Positions 22,401 through 32,934 of a stretch of DNA of 64,000 nucleotides are shown here, one piece after another. Every line of letters begins with the position of its first letter. Positions within the stretch are counted from its first letter, which is position 1. The translations under genes were made by a program, and so were the position numbers. Under the pieces are notes generated by a model that was not told where the DNA came from, did not search any database, and saw only the letters and a program-made list of their open reading frames with translations. The DNA lies in the NCBI RefSeq assembly GCF_002127325.2, contig NC_035436.2:107717591-107781590 (forward strand), written 5' to 3'. This stretch comes from Helianthus annuus. Its lineage: Eukaryota; Streptophyta; Magnoliopsida; Asterales; Asteraceae.

Positions 22401-22463
22401 GAATTTCGGGACGAAATTCCAGATCAACGGGGGGAGGATGTGACACCCCAGGAAAACCAGTGA
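19434..22463 (+). CDS. Tekay-type pol: reverse transcriptase, RNase H, integrase, chromodomain-like tail
   Basis: The open frame of about 1009 codons follows the frameshift. Reverse transcriptase shows [49 protein letters not shown] and the catalytic FIDDILLYS (about 20106). RNase H shows [25 protein letters not shown] and [10 protein letters not shown]. Integrase has the H-H-C-C zinc site (about 21118-21240) and catalytic Asp, Asp and Glu at about 21327, 21510 and 21618, the expected DD35E spacing. The C-terminus ([21 protein letters not shown]) resembles the chromodomain of Tekay/Del chromoviruses, thought to guide insertion to marked chromatin. The annotated ATG is a chance codon, because the natural protein is part of gag-pol. 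Confidence 0.92.
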   Translation: MVGIIYFLKAQKCLRKGHTAILALVSDASVKEKKLEDIPVVRDYPQVFPEDLPGLPPHRQVEFQIELSPGAAPIARAPYCLAPSKLEELSKQLQELLEKGFIRPSSSPWGAPVLFVKKKDGTFRMCIDYRELNKVTVKNRYPLPRIDDLFDQLQGSCYYSKIDLRSGYHQLRVRDEDVSKTAFRTRYVHYEFLVMPFGLTNAPAVFMDLMNRVCKPYLDKFVIVFIDDILLYSKSQEEHEQHLRVILELLWKEQLYAKFSKCDFWLREVHFLGHVVNKDGIHVDPSKVDSIRNWPAPRTPTEIRQFLGLAGYYRRFIKDFSKIAQPLTLLTQKGVTYRWGEPQETAFQHLKDRLCSAPILSLPEGTDDFVVYCDASIQGLGCVLMQRDKIIAYASRQLKIHERNYTTHDLELGAVVFALKIWRHYLYGTKCTIYTDHRSLEHILKQKDLNMRQRRWVELLNDYECAIKYHPGKANVVADALSRKDTLPRRVRALQLTIQSSLPAQIRTAQIEALKPENVKAEALRGSRQRMEQKADGAYYVTGRIWVPLYGGLRKLVMDEAHKSRYSVHPGSDKMYHDIRTTYWWPSMKAHIATYVSKCLTCARVKMEYQKPAGLLQQPTIPQWKWEEISMDFVTGLPRSQRGNDTIWVIVDRLTKSAHFLAIKETDKFSTLANIYLKEVVSRHGVPTSIISDRDARFTSELWQAMHKSFGSWLDMSTAYHPQTDGQSERTIQTLEDMLRACVIDFGNGWEKHLPLVEFSYNNSYHTSIQAAPFEALYGRKCRSPLCWAEVGDSQITGPEIVVDATEKIAQVRQRMAAARDRQKAYADKRRKPLEFQVGDRVLLKVSPWKGVVRFGKRGKLNPRYVGPFEIIEKIGKVAYKLNLPAELGAVHNVFHVSNLKKCLLDETLIVPFKELTIDERLQFVEESVEITDRDMKVLKNKRIPLVRVRWNSKRGPEYTWEREDRMTEKYPQLFRTNATTTEAEATTSEFRDEIPDQRGEDVTPQENQ

Positions 22464-22528
22464 ACGAACGATACAACTTACCTAGCTTCCTCAGTGAGTG
22501 CATACCAAATTTCGGGACGAAATTTCTT

Positions 22529-22543
22529 TTTAGTTGGGGATAA
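22529..22543 (+). promoter_or_regulatory. Polypurine tract of the Tekay-type element
   Basis: TTTTAGTTGGGGATAA lies directly before the 3' LTR and would prime plus-strand synthesis. Just upstream are two copies of a TTTCG-GGA-CGAAA palindrome (22400-22420 and 22507-22525). Confidence 0.65.
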
Positions 22544-23742
22544 TGTGACAACTCGTATTTCACCGCCTTTTATAGTACGTGTAACTGCTTGAACTCTTGT
22601 GAATACGTGAATTATATTGAGTGAATAAATGCTATGTGTTACGTGTTTATGTGATTGCGAGATATGTTTACTTAAACCAAATAGTATTCGGTTACACAAA
22701 AACCCACTCGGTCCATTCAGTGGACTCGAGACCATGAGGTAGCCCAAGTGGGGGTTTCGGCCCACTTCCATTCCATACGTATACATTCACGCATACACAC
22801 CTTTAGGGTCTTTTACTTCTCACATTTGGCAAAACACAATACACACACAAAAACCCTAGAACTCTCTCTCTCGAAGCCGACGGCACCCAAGGCTCACGGT
22901 TTGGATTTGTTCTTGCATCATCTACAATCGGACGTGGTTGACCACTTACTAGCTTACCTGTACTTTCTGTGTATCTGCCGAGCAACCCAAGGTGAGTTCA
23001 CACAGCCAAGGCATGGGGTTCCCAGGGTGGGAATGGGATTGGATGATTATTTCGTGCGTACTTAGTTAATGGAACCTAAAGATATGGTCCTCAGGGTGAG
23101 GATGGTAAATGATAAGATACGGCTAGACTAGTATACCTACTTGAACTGATCTTCGCACACACGCCAGGGGTTGGCTGCGATATTATGACTAAACTTCGCA
23201 CACATGCCTCAGGAAGGCTGCGAACTATACATCCTAAACTTCACACACATGCCAGGGTGGCCAGCGATACAAATATACATAGTCTAGAATGCTTGAGAAC
23301 TTTCCCTAATCTTCGCATACATGCCTAGAGGGCTGCGATACGAACTAATACGATACATGATTAAAAGAACGAACGCAATGCTTACTATACCATTACTATT
23401 ACTGAACTTACTTTCTGTGAACTCGCTCAACTAGTTGTTGATTATCTGCTGCATGCCTTGTAGGACCTTAGGTACGATATGGAGCTTGCACAGGGAGGAG
23501 CAGGTCGTTGTGGGATACGGATCGTGAACGATATTTGAACTTATAACTTATTTTGGGGTTTTCATTATTATGCTTCCGCTACTTAAATAATGTTTGGTTA
23601 TGAACATCAGTCATGTCACGATGAAACACATTTTCTACTTTTACACTTAAATGCTATGTTTGATATGATTGATGGCTTGATCCTGGTCACGTCACACCTC
23701 CAAGCGGTGGTACTCCGCGTGTGGGATCTTGGGGGTGTGACA
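22544..23742 (+). repeat. 3' LTR of the Tekay-type element
   Basis: It has the same length as the 5' LTR (1199 bp) and about seven substitutions by eye (near 22799, 22930, 23233, 23243, 23461, 23569 and 23696). No insertions or deletions were seen. Confidence 0.95.
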
Positions 23743-23747
23743 GCTTA

Positions 23748-24406
23748 TGCGGATTCCTCCTCGCACGGACATCCGCGCGTTTGACCTTCTCCGCCTCGAT
23801 GGCTCCGGAGGCGGTTGCTGTTCCACTGGTGGTGGTGGTGGTGGTGGTGGTGGCGGAGTGACTGCCACAAATCGGGAATCCTCGGAAGGATCCTGCTGCT
23901 GTTGCTGCTGCTGCTGGTGGTGGTATGGGGACGAGTGTTCAGATGGGGTAAAATACCAGTCCCACTGGTTGAACCTCGCCTGGTAGCTGTCAGGACCACG
24001 GTAAGGTGATCCATGAAAAGATGACCCATCGGAGATTTCGATGGGGTGGTTCGGGGTCCCGGTTGCAGGCTCCACGGGATCCGTATCTTCATCCATGTCG
24101 TTATCACCCGAAAAATGATCCGGGTCCTAGTGGGTTAAAACCCACGGGTTCTTGAATGAAATTAGCCGGGTTGAACCGGCTCTGAAAAGCAGGGGTAGGG
24201 TCATCAAACGAATGGTGCGAGTTTGACCGCTGCAAAGGTATGAAGGAAGGCGTAGGGTTGTCGGGCTAGTTTTCGGATTGCGGTCCAAAAGAATGCAAAT
24301 AGGACGGTGAGGAACTTAGGGAGACTGGTCGTCTCCCGGGTTCAACGTAAACCCTCCATGGCTCCTGAGGGCTAGTGCTCATTGTGATAGATGGTGTACG
24401 CCGGGC
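23748..24406 (-). pseudogene. Extra-ORF copy 2, N-terminal and central fragment
   Basis: The minus strand reads SSSPSYLHSFGPQSEN, MDEDTDPVEPATGTPNHPIE, SDGSSFHGSPYRGPDSYQA and a Pro/Gln-rich region. These align with STPSYRHSFGPNSEN, MDEDTDPTEPARGTPTHPIE and SDGSSFHGTPYQGPDSFQA of the 1395-2609 ORF. A stop after SEN near 24266 and frame changes show that it is dead. A GGT/GGC run (23828-23856) and a CTG run (23894-23922) encode poly-Pro and poly-Gln on the minus strand. The Arg/Gly-rich start found in the intact copy is absent. Confidence 0.8.
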
Positions 24407-24407
24407 C

Positions 24408-24458
24408 TTCTCCCCACCGAGCCCACCGGTGATACATGGAAAATAGGGGTGTGACAAA
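24408..24458 (+). mobile_element. LTR-end remnant in the opposite orientation
   Basis: The plus strand ends in the words cccaccggtgatacatgg and ggggtgtgaca. This resembles the reverse complement of the LTR end at 2785-2830. Only about 50 bases are present, facing the minus-strand ORF fragment, which suggests a rearranged junction. Confidence 0.4.
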
Positions 24459-26100
24459 ACAAGAGTTTGATCTTGTATAATATGGATTATAATACCATAC
24501 ATTCTAAATAGGAGATGTTTTAAAGTGTTTTGACTTGTTACGGCTCGCTAAAGTGGTTTATACCTTTAACGGGATATAAACGTAAAAAGGGTATTTTTGG
24601 CATTTTAAATAATATATAATAGACTCGTCATTTTACTAACCAAACGATATGACCATAAGGCGTAACCTTAGAGGGTTATTCCCTATAATACTATGGTCAT
24701 AATAAAGGTCTTGGTCGGATCCTAAAGTTGACCAAATGGGTCGGATTCAAAAGTCAAAGCGGTGGTCAAGATCGCTCGACTTACGTCCCTAATAAAGCAC
24801 TAAACTTGAAGTGACAAGTTAGACATGTTAAAACATGTCTAACTAAGTTATAAAAATGATTTGGTATCAAAACTTGGAGTTTTGATACCCGAAAATAGTT
24901 TCTCGTAAAATGCACATTATGTGCATCTTTGACTGAAACTTTGACTCGTCACTTCGACTAGTAAACGTGGTAATCAGAAGGTGAAATCTCTAGGGATCAT
25001 AACCTTCATGATTACGATCACGTTGCAAAGTTCAATTGAACTTTGACTTGACCAAAAATGGTCAGAACAGAAAGTCAACTGTTTGACTTTTAGCTCAAAA
25101 TAGGCTAAAATAATGAACAAGACTAGAAAAGAACACTTACTTGTGTTCTAGGAAGGCAAGAATGCTCAGTAGGAGGCCTCCAAAGAGAAGTAAACTCCAA
25201 TTTAGAGCAGGTGGTTGAAGAAGAAGGAATGAGCAAAGAAGAATGAGAGCTTGATCACCTATTTATAGTGATCAAGAGATCACCAAATCATGACAAGTGC
25301 CCATCCATGTGTTAAGGCATTGCTTAGTGTCCTCCCAGGTGTCTAAAGCAGGAGAGAGGTGTCAAAAATAGCGACTTGGAGGCCAAGGAAGTGAGCTTGA
25401 AGATGCCAGGTGCAAACTGACTGTCTAGCACCTTATTACGGACCTTATGGTCCTTAGGCTTACCGTCCGTAAGCCCCTTAGCTGGGCAGCAGTTTCAAAA
25501 ATGGCAGTTTTGGCCCTTGGATTTGTATTGTCGTGTTTCGTCGCTTTTAACCCCTTTTAACCTAATTTTTAGGTTACATAAAGGTGCTAAGGCATATGTA
25601 ACTTGGATTTTATCTGGAAATGTCGTGGATGTCAGTTCGTTCGGTTGTAAGGTTATGCATTTCGCTAAATTACGTAAAACGCTTTAACGAACATGAAAAT
25701 GACCAAAATTGCGCAACGATTGGTTTTTTTGAAATCTCTTCAATAAAATACAAGATTTTATTGATTACAAGAATTTTTGGATGTCTACTCAAGGTTTGTA
25801 TTAAAAGTACGAGAATCGGCAGACTTTCGCAGTTGTTGCAATATAGTCCCTGAACTTGTATAAACGTGTTTTTGTCATTCCTAAGCCCTCAAAACTTAAC
25901 TCTAAGTGATGTAGAGGGTATTTAGGGTATGTGTAGCTTATGTCCTTGTCCCGGTGTGTACATTATGTTAAATAGATTTCGTTTAAGTATCGGTTATCGA
26001 AATGCTTTCAAAGAAAAAGTTTTTGAAAGCCCGAAATTTTGCACAAGGGTTACAAGTACTAGTCGCAGTACAGCCCGACATGGCAAAAAAGAGACATGAA
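24459..26100 (-). mobile_element. Diverged LTR remnant related to the LTR at 2785-6173
   Basis: Order and short words match the first LTR on the same strand. Examples are a gtggtaatcagaaggtgaa block near 24968 (compare 4932) and a TATA box at 25259-25268 (compare 5220). A leader-like stretch full of aagaag words also matches. GC-rich inverted repeats lie at 25436-25475. Both LTR ends are missing, so the borders are approximate. Confidence 0.45.
25259..25268 (-). promoter_or_regulatory. TATA box of the LTR remnant
   Basis: The minus strand reads CTATAAATAG, identical to the box at 5220-5229. It lies downstream of the GC-rich hairpins at 25436-25475, as in the first LTR. Confidence 0.5.
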
Positions 26101-28120
26101 AGTATGTTTGCAAGGAGTATTACATAAAAACATTAGTTGGAAAAAACTTACAAATAATACTTTCCAGAAAATTTTTATATAAACACTAAATTGTCTTGTG
26201 CGTAGACAAATTCAGCAATTCTGCAGAAGTGTACAACACTCCCAGAAAAAAACAACAAATGTCTGAAATCCAAAAACAAATATTATTTATCATAAACATT
26301 ATCTAGGGTATTAAAAACAAAATAAAAATCCATATATAAACCTTATTGTTTAAAGCTACACAACTCATTTGGTAATTACCCAATAACAAAGCCGGTACAA
26401 AAGGTATGACCAAAATAGCAAATTTACTAGTCTAGCGAAATAGTTAATAAATTTTGGACATCAAAAGTAATGTTAGGTTTGTTAATTTTATAGAAAAATT
26501 AACAAAAACATATAACAAGTTTATAAAGATTATAAATATAATCCTAACTAAATACTAACTTACCATTAAAAACCAACCAAACTAGACACCTCCCCCATCC
26601 ACTCATCCCTTAATTGATGTGTTGTAAGGTTAAGAGGTATGCTTAGTGGTTTTTGTGATGTCTAACCTTTTATGCATTACAATTGTGGATCACTTTGAGA
26701 TCCAAGGTTACATGCATAACATCCTACATTCACCACTAACTCATTTTCATCAAAAACTCAACACCTTCAACTCTTTCTTTTTCTTCTTGAAATCGGCCAA
26801 GCACCACCACACCCACCTTCACTTTTCAAAAATCTAAACACTTGAATTTCATACATGAATGGAGATTCAAAGATGATTCAAGGTATTTGTAAGACTTAGA
26901 AGCATACTTGAAGCATTTTCTCAAGACTTGAAGCTTTGGAACTTCATCTTTTTCTTCATCTTTTCATCACCTTCATCTTGTTCATCTCAAGCTAGTAGTA
27001 AGCTTCAAATCTTGTACTTACATTTGTTATTTTATGTAAACATAAATGTACAAGTAATCATCTTGAAGCTTAACTAAAAATCACATAAAACACTAACAAA
27101 AACTTAACAAACTAGTATGATTATATGTTATTTTTGAAGATTCTTGATAATATTTGAAGTTATGATCATGTAGTAGACTTGATCTTGCATCTTCATGTTT
27201 AAAAGTATGATCTAAACTCATGGATGTTTAGATCTAGCAAGATCCATTAATCTGAATATTATGAACTTCTAATCTTGTTTAAAATGTTTTATTTTTGTAA
27301 AACATGTAATGCATAGATTTATATAAAAATCATGTTATAAAAATAAAGTCTTGAAAACATAAACAAGTTTACGTAAAGCTTTTGTTCAACTAAAAAGTTT
27401 ACATGAACATGTTAAGAAAAAAAGACGAAACACTTTAAAACATGATTTTTGAAATTATACAAGATTACATACAAGTTCATAATGCAAGTTCATAATGCCT
27501 CATATTAAGATTTAAAGTTTATATTGTTATTTTGGAAGACTGGAAAAATTGTTGATTTGAAAAAGATTATTTTGGATGAAAAGTTTAAGATTTAAGAATG
27601 ACTATATTTTCTTAAACTAAAAGTTGTTAAAAATATATATTTTAAGATAAAATATATATATTTAGATCATCACAAGATTTGTATGTATATAACTTTGTGT
27701 ACTTATTTGTATGTATATAGAAAGTTAAGGAAATACATACTAATTTAAATACTTACAAAATACAAGCAAAAATATACTTGAAATTTGACAAGTATAACAT
27801 ATATATGTCCAAACTTGGACAAAACAAAAATATTGGACAATTCGGACAATTCAAGCAAATCGAACAAAATATACAAAATGGACGAAACGAACGGCTTGGA
27901 CGAAACAAACGACGCAAACGAAACAAACGACGCAAACGAAATGGAAGACACAAACGAAACGAAACGATCGAAACGAACATACGAACCGACACACGATTTA
28001 TATATATATTAGAACTTATAAAAATAAGTTATATAAAATATTTAGTAGTTTTTATAAACTTAATTGTTATAAAAGTACAAGTAAACTTTAAAATATGGAC
28101 CAAGCCCATTCACATAAATA

Positions 28121-28220
28121 TTGGGCTAAACCCACTTTTATAAAACTCGATTGGGCTAGGCCCACTTTTATAAACCAACCGGGCTAGTCGACTTTTATAA
28201 ATTCAAATGGGCTAGACCCA
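28121..28220 (+). repeat. Tandem units of about 30 bp with TGGGCTAGGCCCA cores
   Basis: Four units with a palindromic gggctaggccca-type core, followed by cttttataaa in the first three, start at about 28121, 28151, 28180 and 28209. TGGGCY words are known TCP-factor sites in plants. Whether they act here is unknown. Confidence 0.7.
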
Positions 28221-28340
28221 TACATACAAAACGTATGGATTAGGATTTTACACTTAAACTTTTGAGCTAGGCCCATTCAAATTATATAAGTAAGTCTAGC
28301 CTAAATGTTTTACGAACAAATAGGAACAAGTTTCACCATT

Positions 28341-28463
28341 CCTATAGCTGAGTGAACATTCCTGCTAATGAGTGAACATCCCTATAGCTGAGTGAACATT
28401 CCCACTGATAGGTGAACATTCCCACTGATGGGTGAACATTCCTACTGATGGGTGAACATTCCT
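28341..28463 (+). repeat. 20-bp minisatellite, six units
   Basis: Units of the form (c/t)actgatgggtgaacattcc repeat with an exact 20-base period. The first three units are diverged. Confidence 0.9.
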
Positions 28464-28990
28464 TAAATATCCGTTTGTTTGAATGGGATTAGAATAAAGA
28501 ATCAAACAAATACAAGTATAAATAAAAATTCAAGATGAAAGACTTGTACAAAAAGCACAACATAAACCTAAGTGTCTAATGAGATTAGAACACTTATAGG
28601 TTAAGACACGAATGCAGAACCGGACACCAACTAGAGATTTTCACAAGACGTAAATCTGTGAGTTCATGTTTTCCCCTTTTATTTAAACATTTTACAGTTT
28701 TAAAACTATCAAGGAGGGACACATGTTGAATTGGTATGATTAAGCTAGAAAATGAAAGTATTACAAATCAGGTGCAAATAGGATTGTATAAATGAGCCAT
28801 TAATGTAAATCCAAGTACCGAGGAACTAAAGGGATATATCTATTGGGTTTTGGCGAGCCCCACTCTTATCGGTATAACAGAGTTCGTTAGAGTGATTTTG
28901 TGTCTAAAATGAATGTCTCAGACATAATTTATCATCTAGGTTTGGTTGCCTCCTATATCGACACACATATTAGTTTCCTTGCAAAACATT

Positions 28991-29476
28991 GAGATAAAAC
29001 AACCATCTTCAATAAAAAAACATACAAATTCTCATACTTGTTAATTTGGATAAAACAACCATTTTCAATAATAAAAAAAAACATACAGATTCCCATACGG
29101 ATTAATTTGGATAAAACTGATATAAGATATAATCCGAGTCTTCTTACAAGTTTTGATTATTTCATGAACAAAATTGTAAATGTGACTAAAAGAATCCATT
29201 AGTAAAAAAGACTCAATATATGTTTTTTAAACATAAAAAACTTATTTTAATATCACAATATTCATGTCACATGTTGGCATTATTATGTAACTTCCTACGT
29301 AAAGAGAGTAAGTAAGCTTTCATGCGTTTAAGGGTTTTTTTATTAGTTTTGATAAATGAAGAATGCAAAAGAATTTAATTACTCTTGAACTCTGTTAAAA
29401 TTAAACTAGGTTAAATGTTAGTAACCTAATCTGTTACAAATTAAAAGGTTAATACCTAGGTTGTTACTTTAAACTA
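28991..29476. other. AT-rich spacer, no feature recognised
   Basis: There is no long frame and no clear repeat end. A word close to ataaaacaaccat..ttcaataa, with A-runs and acataca, occurs twice (about 28994 and 29052), a short imperfect duplication. Confidence 0.4.
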
Positions 29477-30367
29477 GGGTATGTTTGGTACGACGTAATG
29501 GAATGGACGAGGGAATGGAATGTAAGAGGTAATGGAATGAACGAGGTAATGGAATGTATCATTACCATTCCATGTCTTGTTTGGTTACCATGTGAGAATG
29601 AAATGAATCATTACTTTGTGTTGTTTGGTGGAAAGAATAGACGGAGGAATAAAATTGGTGATGAGTGACGGCAGTCGGTGGTGGTGGATGGTGATAGGTG
29701 GCGTTCGGAGCGGTGGTCGGAGGAGGTGGTGGCAACGGCGGTGGGGTGGTGGTTGGGGCGGAGGTAGGTGACGGCGACGACAATGGTGGTGGGTGACGTC
29801 GACGGTGGTGGTCGGTGGTGGAGGTGGGTGGCGGGTGACGGTGGAGGTAGGGGTGGGTGGCGGTTGTGGCGAGGGGTGGTGGCGGGTGACAACGGGGGCG
29901 GAGGTATCGACGGTGGGAGACAACAAGGGCAGCGGTGGGTGGTGGCGGTGGTGGTGACGGCTGGGGTGGTGGTGGTGGTGGCGAAAGTGGGTGACGGTGG
30001 CGGTGGGTGGCAGCGACAATAGTCACAAAGACGGTTGTGTCGGTAGTGGTGTCGCCCGTGGTTGGCGGTGGAGGTGGTGTCGTGTGACGGCGGAGGTGAA
30101 TAACGGTGGTGGGTTATTAAAAATGATAATAATAACAATAATGGTAAAAAATAATAATAATAATAATAATATATTTGTTCCATTCCTTAAGGAATGGAAA
30201 AAAAACACCATATCACAAAGGAATGAAAATTGTTATATTTGGAAGGTTTACATTCCTTGTGGAATGCCCCATTCCATTACCACATGATAACCAAACATGT
30301 TTTTTTTTCATTCCATCGGAATGATCCATTCCATTCCGCCTTCTATTCATTCATACCAAACGCTACC
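29477..30367. mobile_element. Tourist-like (PIF/Harbinger) non-autonomous element with G-rich core
   Basis: The ends are GGGTATGTTTGGTACGA on the left and, reverse-complemented, GGTAGCGTTTGGTATGA on the right. Flanking triplets are CTA and TTA, close to the TWA target duplication of PIF/Harbinger elements. Sub-terminal regions carry many ggaatgg/ccattcc words in inverted orientation, a known look for such MITEs. The core (29660-30110) is a GGT/GGC-rich low-complexity block. Pro/His-rich frames there are artefacts of composition. Confidence 0.55.
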
Positions 30368-30370
30368 TTA

Positions 30371-31430
30371 GTACCATAGGTTGATACTTTCTATAAACCA
30401 TAGGGACTAACGGTGTAATTAACTATTTCATCAATATATATTATTCAATCAATTGCTTAAAAAACATTATAGAAAGCGGTTGTTGTGACTTCTGAAATTT
30501 ATGAGAAATTTTATAATGCAATGCAATTGTACGTTCTTGTGACTTAGAAAGTTGATGCGGATTAACGTTTTCATATTTATAAACTTTGGTAAACATCACA
30601 CATTTTGATAATACACGACACAAAATTAATTCGAAAATTTGAGAAGCGTCTCAAAAATATATTTTTATAATTCTTGAACCTTTATTAATAACTATTTGGT
30701 TTTTTAGTAAACTCGTCGTATAAGATATAAGACATGAGGCTATAACCTAGTATATATATATAGATATAGATATAGATTATAGATTTTATACGAAGGTTTT
30801 CCAACAATAATGTAAAAATATCAATCAATAATAAGGCGACATCTCACTTGTAATGTTTATCAACTTCATTTGTAGAAACATCAAGTGATAGCAACTAGGA
30901 TATGCATTATGGCCATGTGGGGTTTCGTTGAGACCAATTCCAAACATCTTTCAATCTCCTATTTGTTTTTTCCTTCTTACCTTTTTTCTTCCTAAATGTC
31001 TGTGTTATTTATATATTATATTATATTATATTATATTTATTATACATTATACATATTAATAGTAACCGGTCATGAACAGTACAATGAAAATTTTGAGAAT
31101 TCATTATACAAATAATTTTATTTATTATTTAATTCATTAGTATTTATTTTTTATTTTTAGTGGTATTATATTTATTATTCAACTTCGTCTTTTAATCATA
31201 ACTTGCGTTCCCATGAGCATTAGATTGATTTTATACATGTGAGTTGTAACTCACGATGAAAAGTGAAATGTAATTTTTTATTTACTACATTATAATATTA
31301 TTATGATATTGTATTATTATAAATACTTTTTATTATATTTTATTTTGCGCTTATAATTTTTAACATAATACTTTTTATAAAATTTTGAATATTTCATTAA
31401 GATGTGCTTATTTTTATCTACATCTAGATA
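30371..31430. other. AT-rich spacer, no gene recognised
   Basis: Only simple AT-rich runs are visible, for example tatatagata repeats at 30750-30790 and attatatt repeats at 31008-31045. Confidence 0.4.
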
Positions 31431-32182
31431 TAAATTTTGCTCAATACCGAAGAAATACTTTTTCGATATCGTAAGTTGTAGCAAGTGTCAGTGTCGTACT
31501 GTAATTGTGACGAACCGAACCAATTCCAACCGAACAACATTGGCAAAGGTATCGAATATCAAAACTTGTACCGATATTTGTTTTTATTGTTTTTACTGAT
31601 GTTAAAAGCGTGTAAATATCTTTTAAAGTTATACCGGTATTGTGACGAACCGAACCGATTCCAATCGAACAACATCGGCACCGGCATCGAGTATCGAAGC
31701 ATGTACCAATAGTTGTTTTTATGGTTTTTATCGATGTACAATGCGTGTTAATATCTTTTAGGGTATATAAAGACTTTATTTATTTATTTATTTTTTTTTG
31801 TTTTCTCTTTAGTCGCTATACCGAGTGTTGGGACGGTATGGTAGCGATACGATCTTAATTTATCAAAAACAAAAACAATAAAAATAAATACCGGTAATAA
31901 TACAAATGGTGTTCAGTCGGTTTCGGTTCCATTTGGTACGATAGCGGCACAACAGTCGTTTTCAATAACGTTTGTATGTCAATGTTGCAAAGGTAAACAT
32001 AGAATGCAAACCAACCGAATGATATCAACTGAACAACATTGGTACCGGTATCGATTTTCGTTTTATTAATTTTGGTCAATATAACGTTTTCTCTTTCGAT
32101 TACTATAGCGAGTCCGGATAGCGTAACGAACTGAATAGATACTAACTGAATTCCCGCCGCAAAGCGCGGAGGAATTCACTAG
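31431..32182 (+). mobile_element. Helitron-like 3' end with upstream repeated segment
   Basis: At 32152-32182 a short GC-rich hairpin (ccgc...gcgg) is followed by aggaattcaCTAG and then T. This fits the hairpin plus CTRR-T end of plant Helitrons. Upstream, two related blocks with cgaaccgaaccaattcc / cgaaccgaaccgattcc, each followed by a cggca-type stretch, lie at 31512 and 31644. No 5' TC end could be fixed, so the left border is a guess. No Rep/helicase is present. Confidence 0.4.
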
Positions 32183-32289
32183 TTTATATATTAAAAATAG
32201 AAGCCAATGAATAGTAATTTAATACTTCTATTATTTTAATATTATAATAATAGTTATTTTCTTAGTTTTTTAGCTTTAATCATTTTTTA

Positions 32290-32520
32290 ATATCACAGGT
32301 TGGGATAAGCTTCGTGTCAATCGGTATCGAGCCAGTACTGGTATCGAAAATACCGGTACGGTCCTGTTCGGTATCGGTACATGAAGGTAAAAACCGACGC
32401 TAATACAGAAAACACCAAAAGTTGGTGCCGAATTGATATTGGAAATATTTTGGTTCAGGAAATTCGGTGCTGCTACTCGGCACCGTTTGCTCATCCCTGA
32501 TCACTGGTACCGTACAAACA
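32290..32520. repeat. Dispersed GGTATCGGTACC-rich repeat
   Basis: Words such as cggtatcgagcc, ataccggtacgg and cggtatcggtac, and a tgctcatccctgat end, resemble a repeat type common in plant genomes. The class is not clear. The adjacent Helitron-like block shares the CGGTA words. Confidence 0.35.
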
Positions 32521-32934
32521 ACAATGGTATTGTACAACTTTTTTTATTTTCTTCAACTTTTAATTTTTTCTATTTTTAGTTTCATTTGATTTAAATTTAA
32601 CAAAGTACATATAAAACCCAAACCTTTTATTTCTAAATTGGTTAATTTTAGGGACATCGTATTGGGACACGTCGTTTTGCACTTTCACATTTTTTTAGGA
32701 ATGTATTGGGGCGGACGGGGTGTAAGCGGGGAGAGTGGGTGGTGAGTGTAGTCCTGCGCGGGCACACCGTTGTCGTCCCATGTTTGATTGCGGTGATTAA
32801 GTGAGAACGGTGAGTACTCACCGCGTGGAATGTGTGTTGTTTTTTCACCGTTATAATTTTAAATGACTATATAGCCGTTGAGTTTATAACAAAAAAAATT
32901 ACAATTTTCTTGATATTTAACCACACCATTTCTT

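Larger units (their letters stand above)
16314..23742 (+). mobile_element. Nearly complete Tekay/Del-type chromovirus (Ty3/gypsy), 7.4 kb
   Basis: Two 1199-bp LTRs (16314-17512 and 22544-23742) flank a PBS, gag, protease, reverse transcriptase, RNase H, integrase with a chromodomain-like tail, and a polypurine tract. The flanking 5-bp duplications are GCTGA (16309-16313) and GCTTA (23743-23747), differing at one base. The flanks together match the extra ORF, so it inserted into copy 2 of that ORF. By eye the LTRs differ at about seven positions, all substitutions. The gag-pol frame has one premature stop and one frameshift, so this copy should not be autonomous. Confidence 0.92.
26101..28990 (+). 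mobile_element. Old plus-strand LTR remnant related to the solo LTR
   Basis: The right part (28600-28985) matches the solo LTR at 15310-15690. It shares the gtgagttcatg word, a ctattgggttttggcgagccc block, and ctaggtttg followed by a ttcctgcat-like stretch. The pyrimidine-rich leader-like area at 26730-26990 corresponds to 13960-14130. The natural LTR end is missing, so the borders are approximate. It contains two minisatellites and an AC/GA-rich stretch at 27870-27990. Confidence 0.45.

Noticed and set aside
27778..28143. 121-codon frame rich in Asn, Arg and Lys
   Set aside because: It comes from an ACGAAACAAACG-type low-complexity stretch in an old LTR. No family features.
28341..28463. 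Regular 20-bp repeats considered as a CRISPR array
   Set aside because: There are no unique spacers between units, and the context is an LTR in a plant genome. It is a minisatellite.
29562..30183. Three overlapping minus-strand frames rich in Pro, His and Thr
   Set aside because: They are all readings of the same GGT/GGC low-complexity core of the Tourist-like element. There is no domain and all frames look alike.
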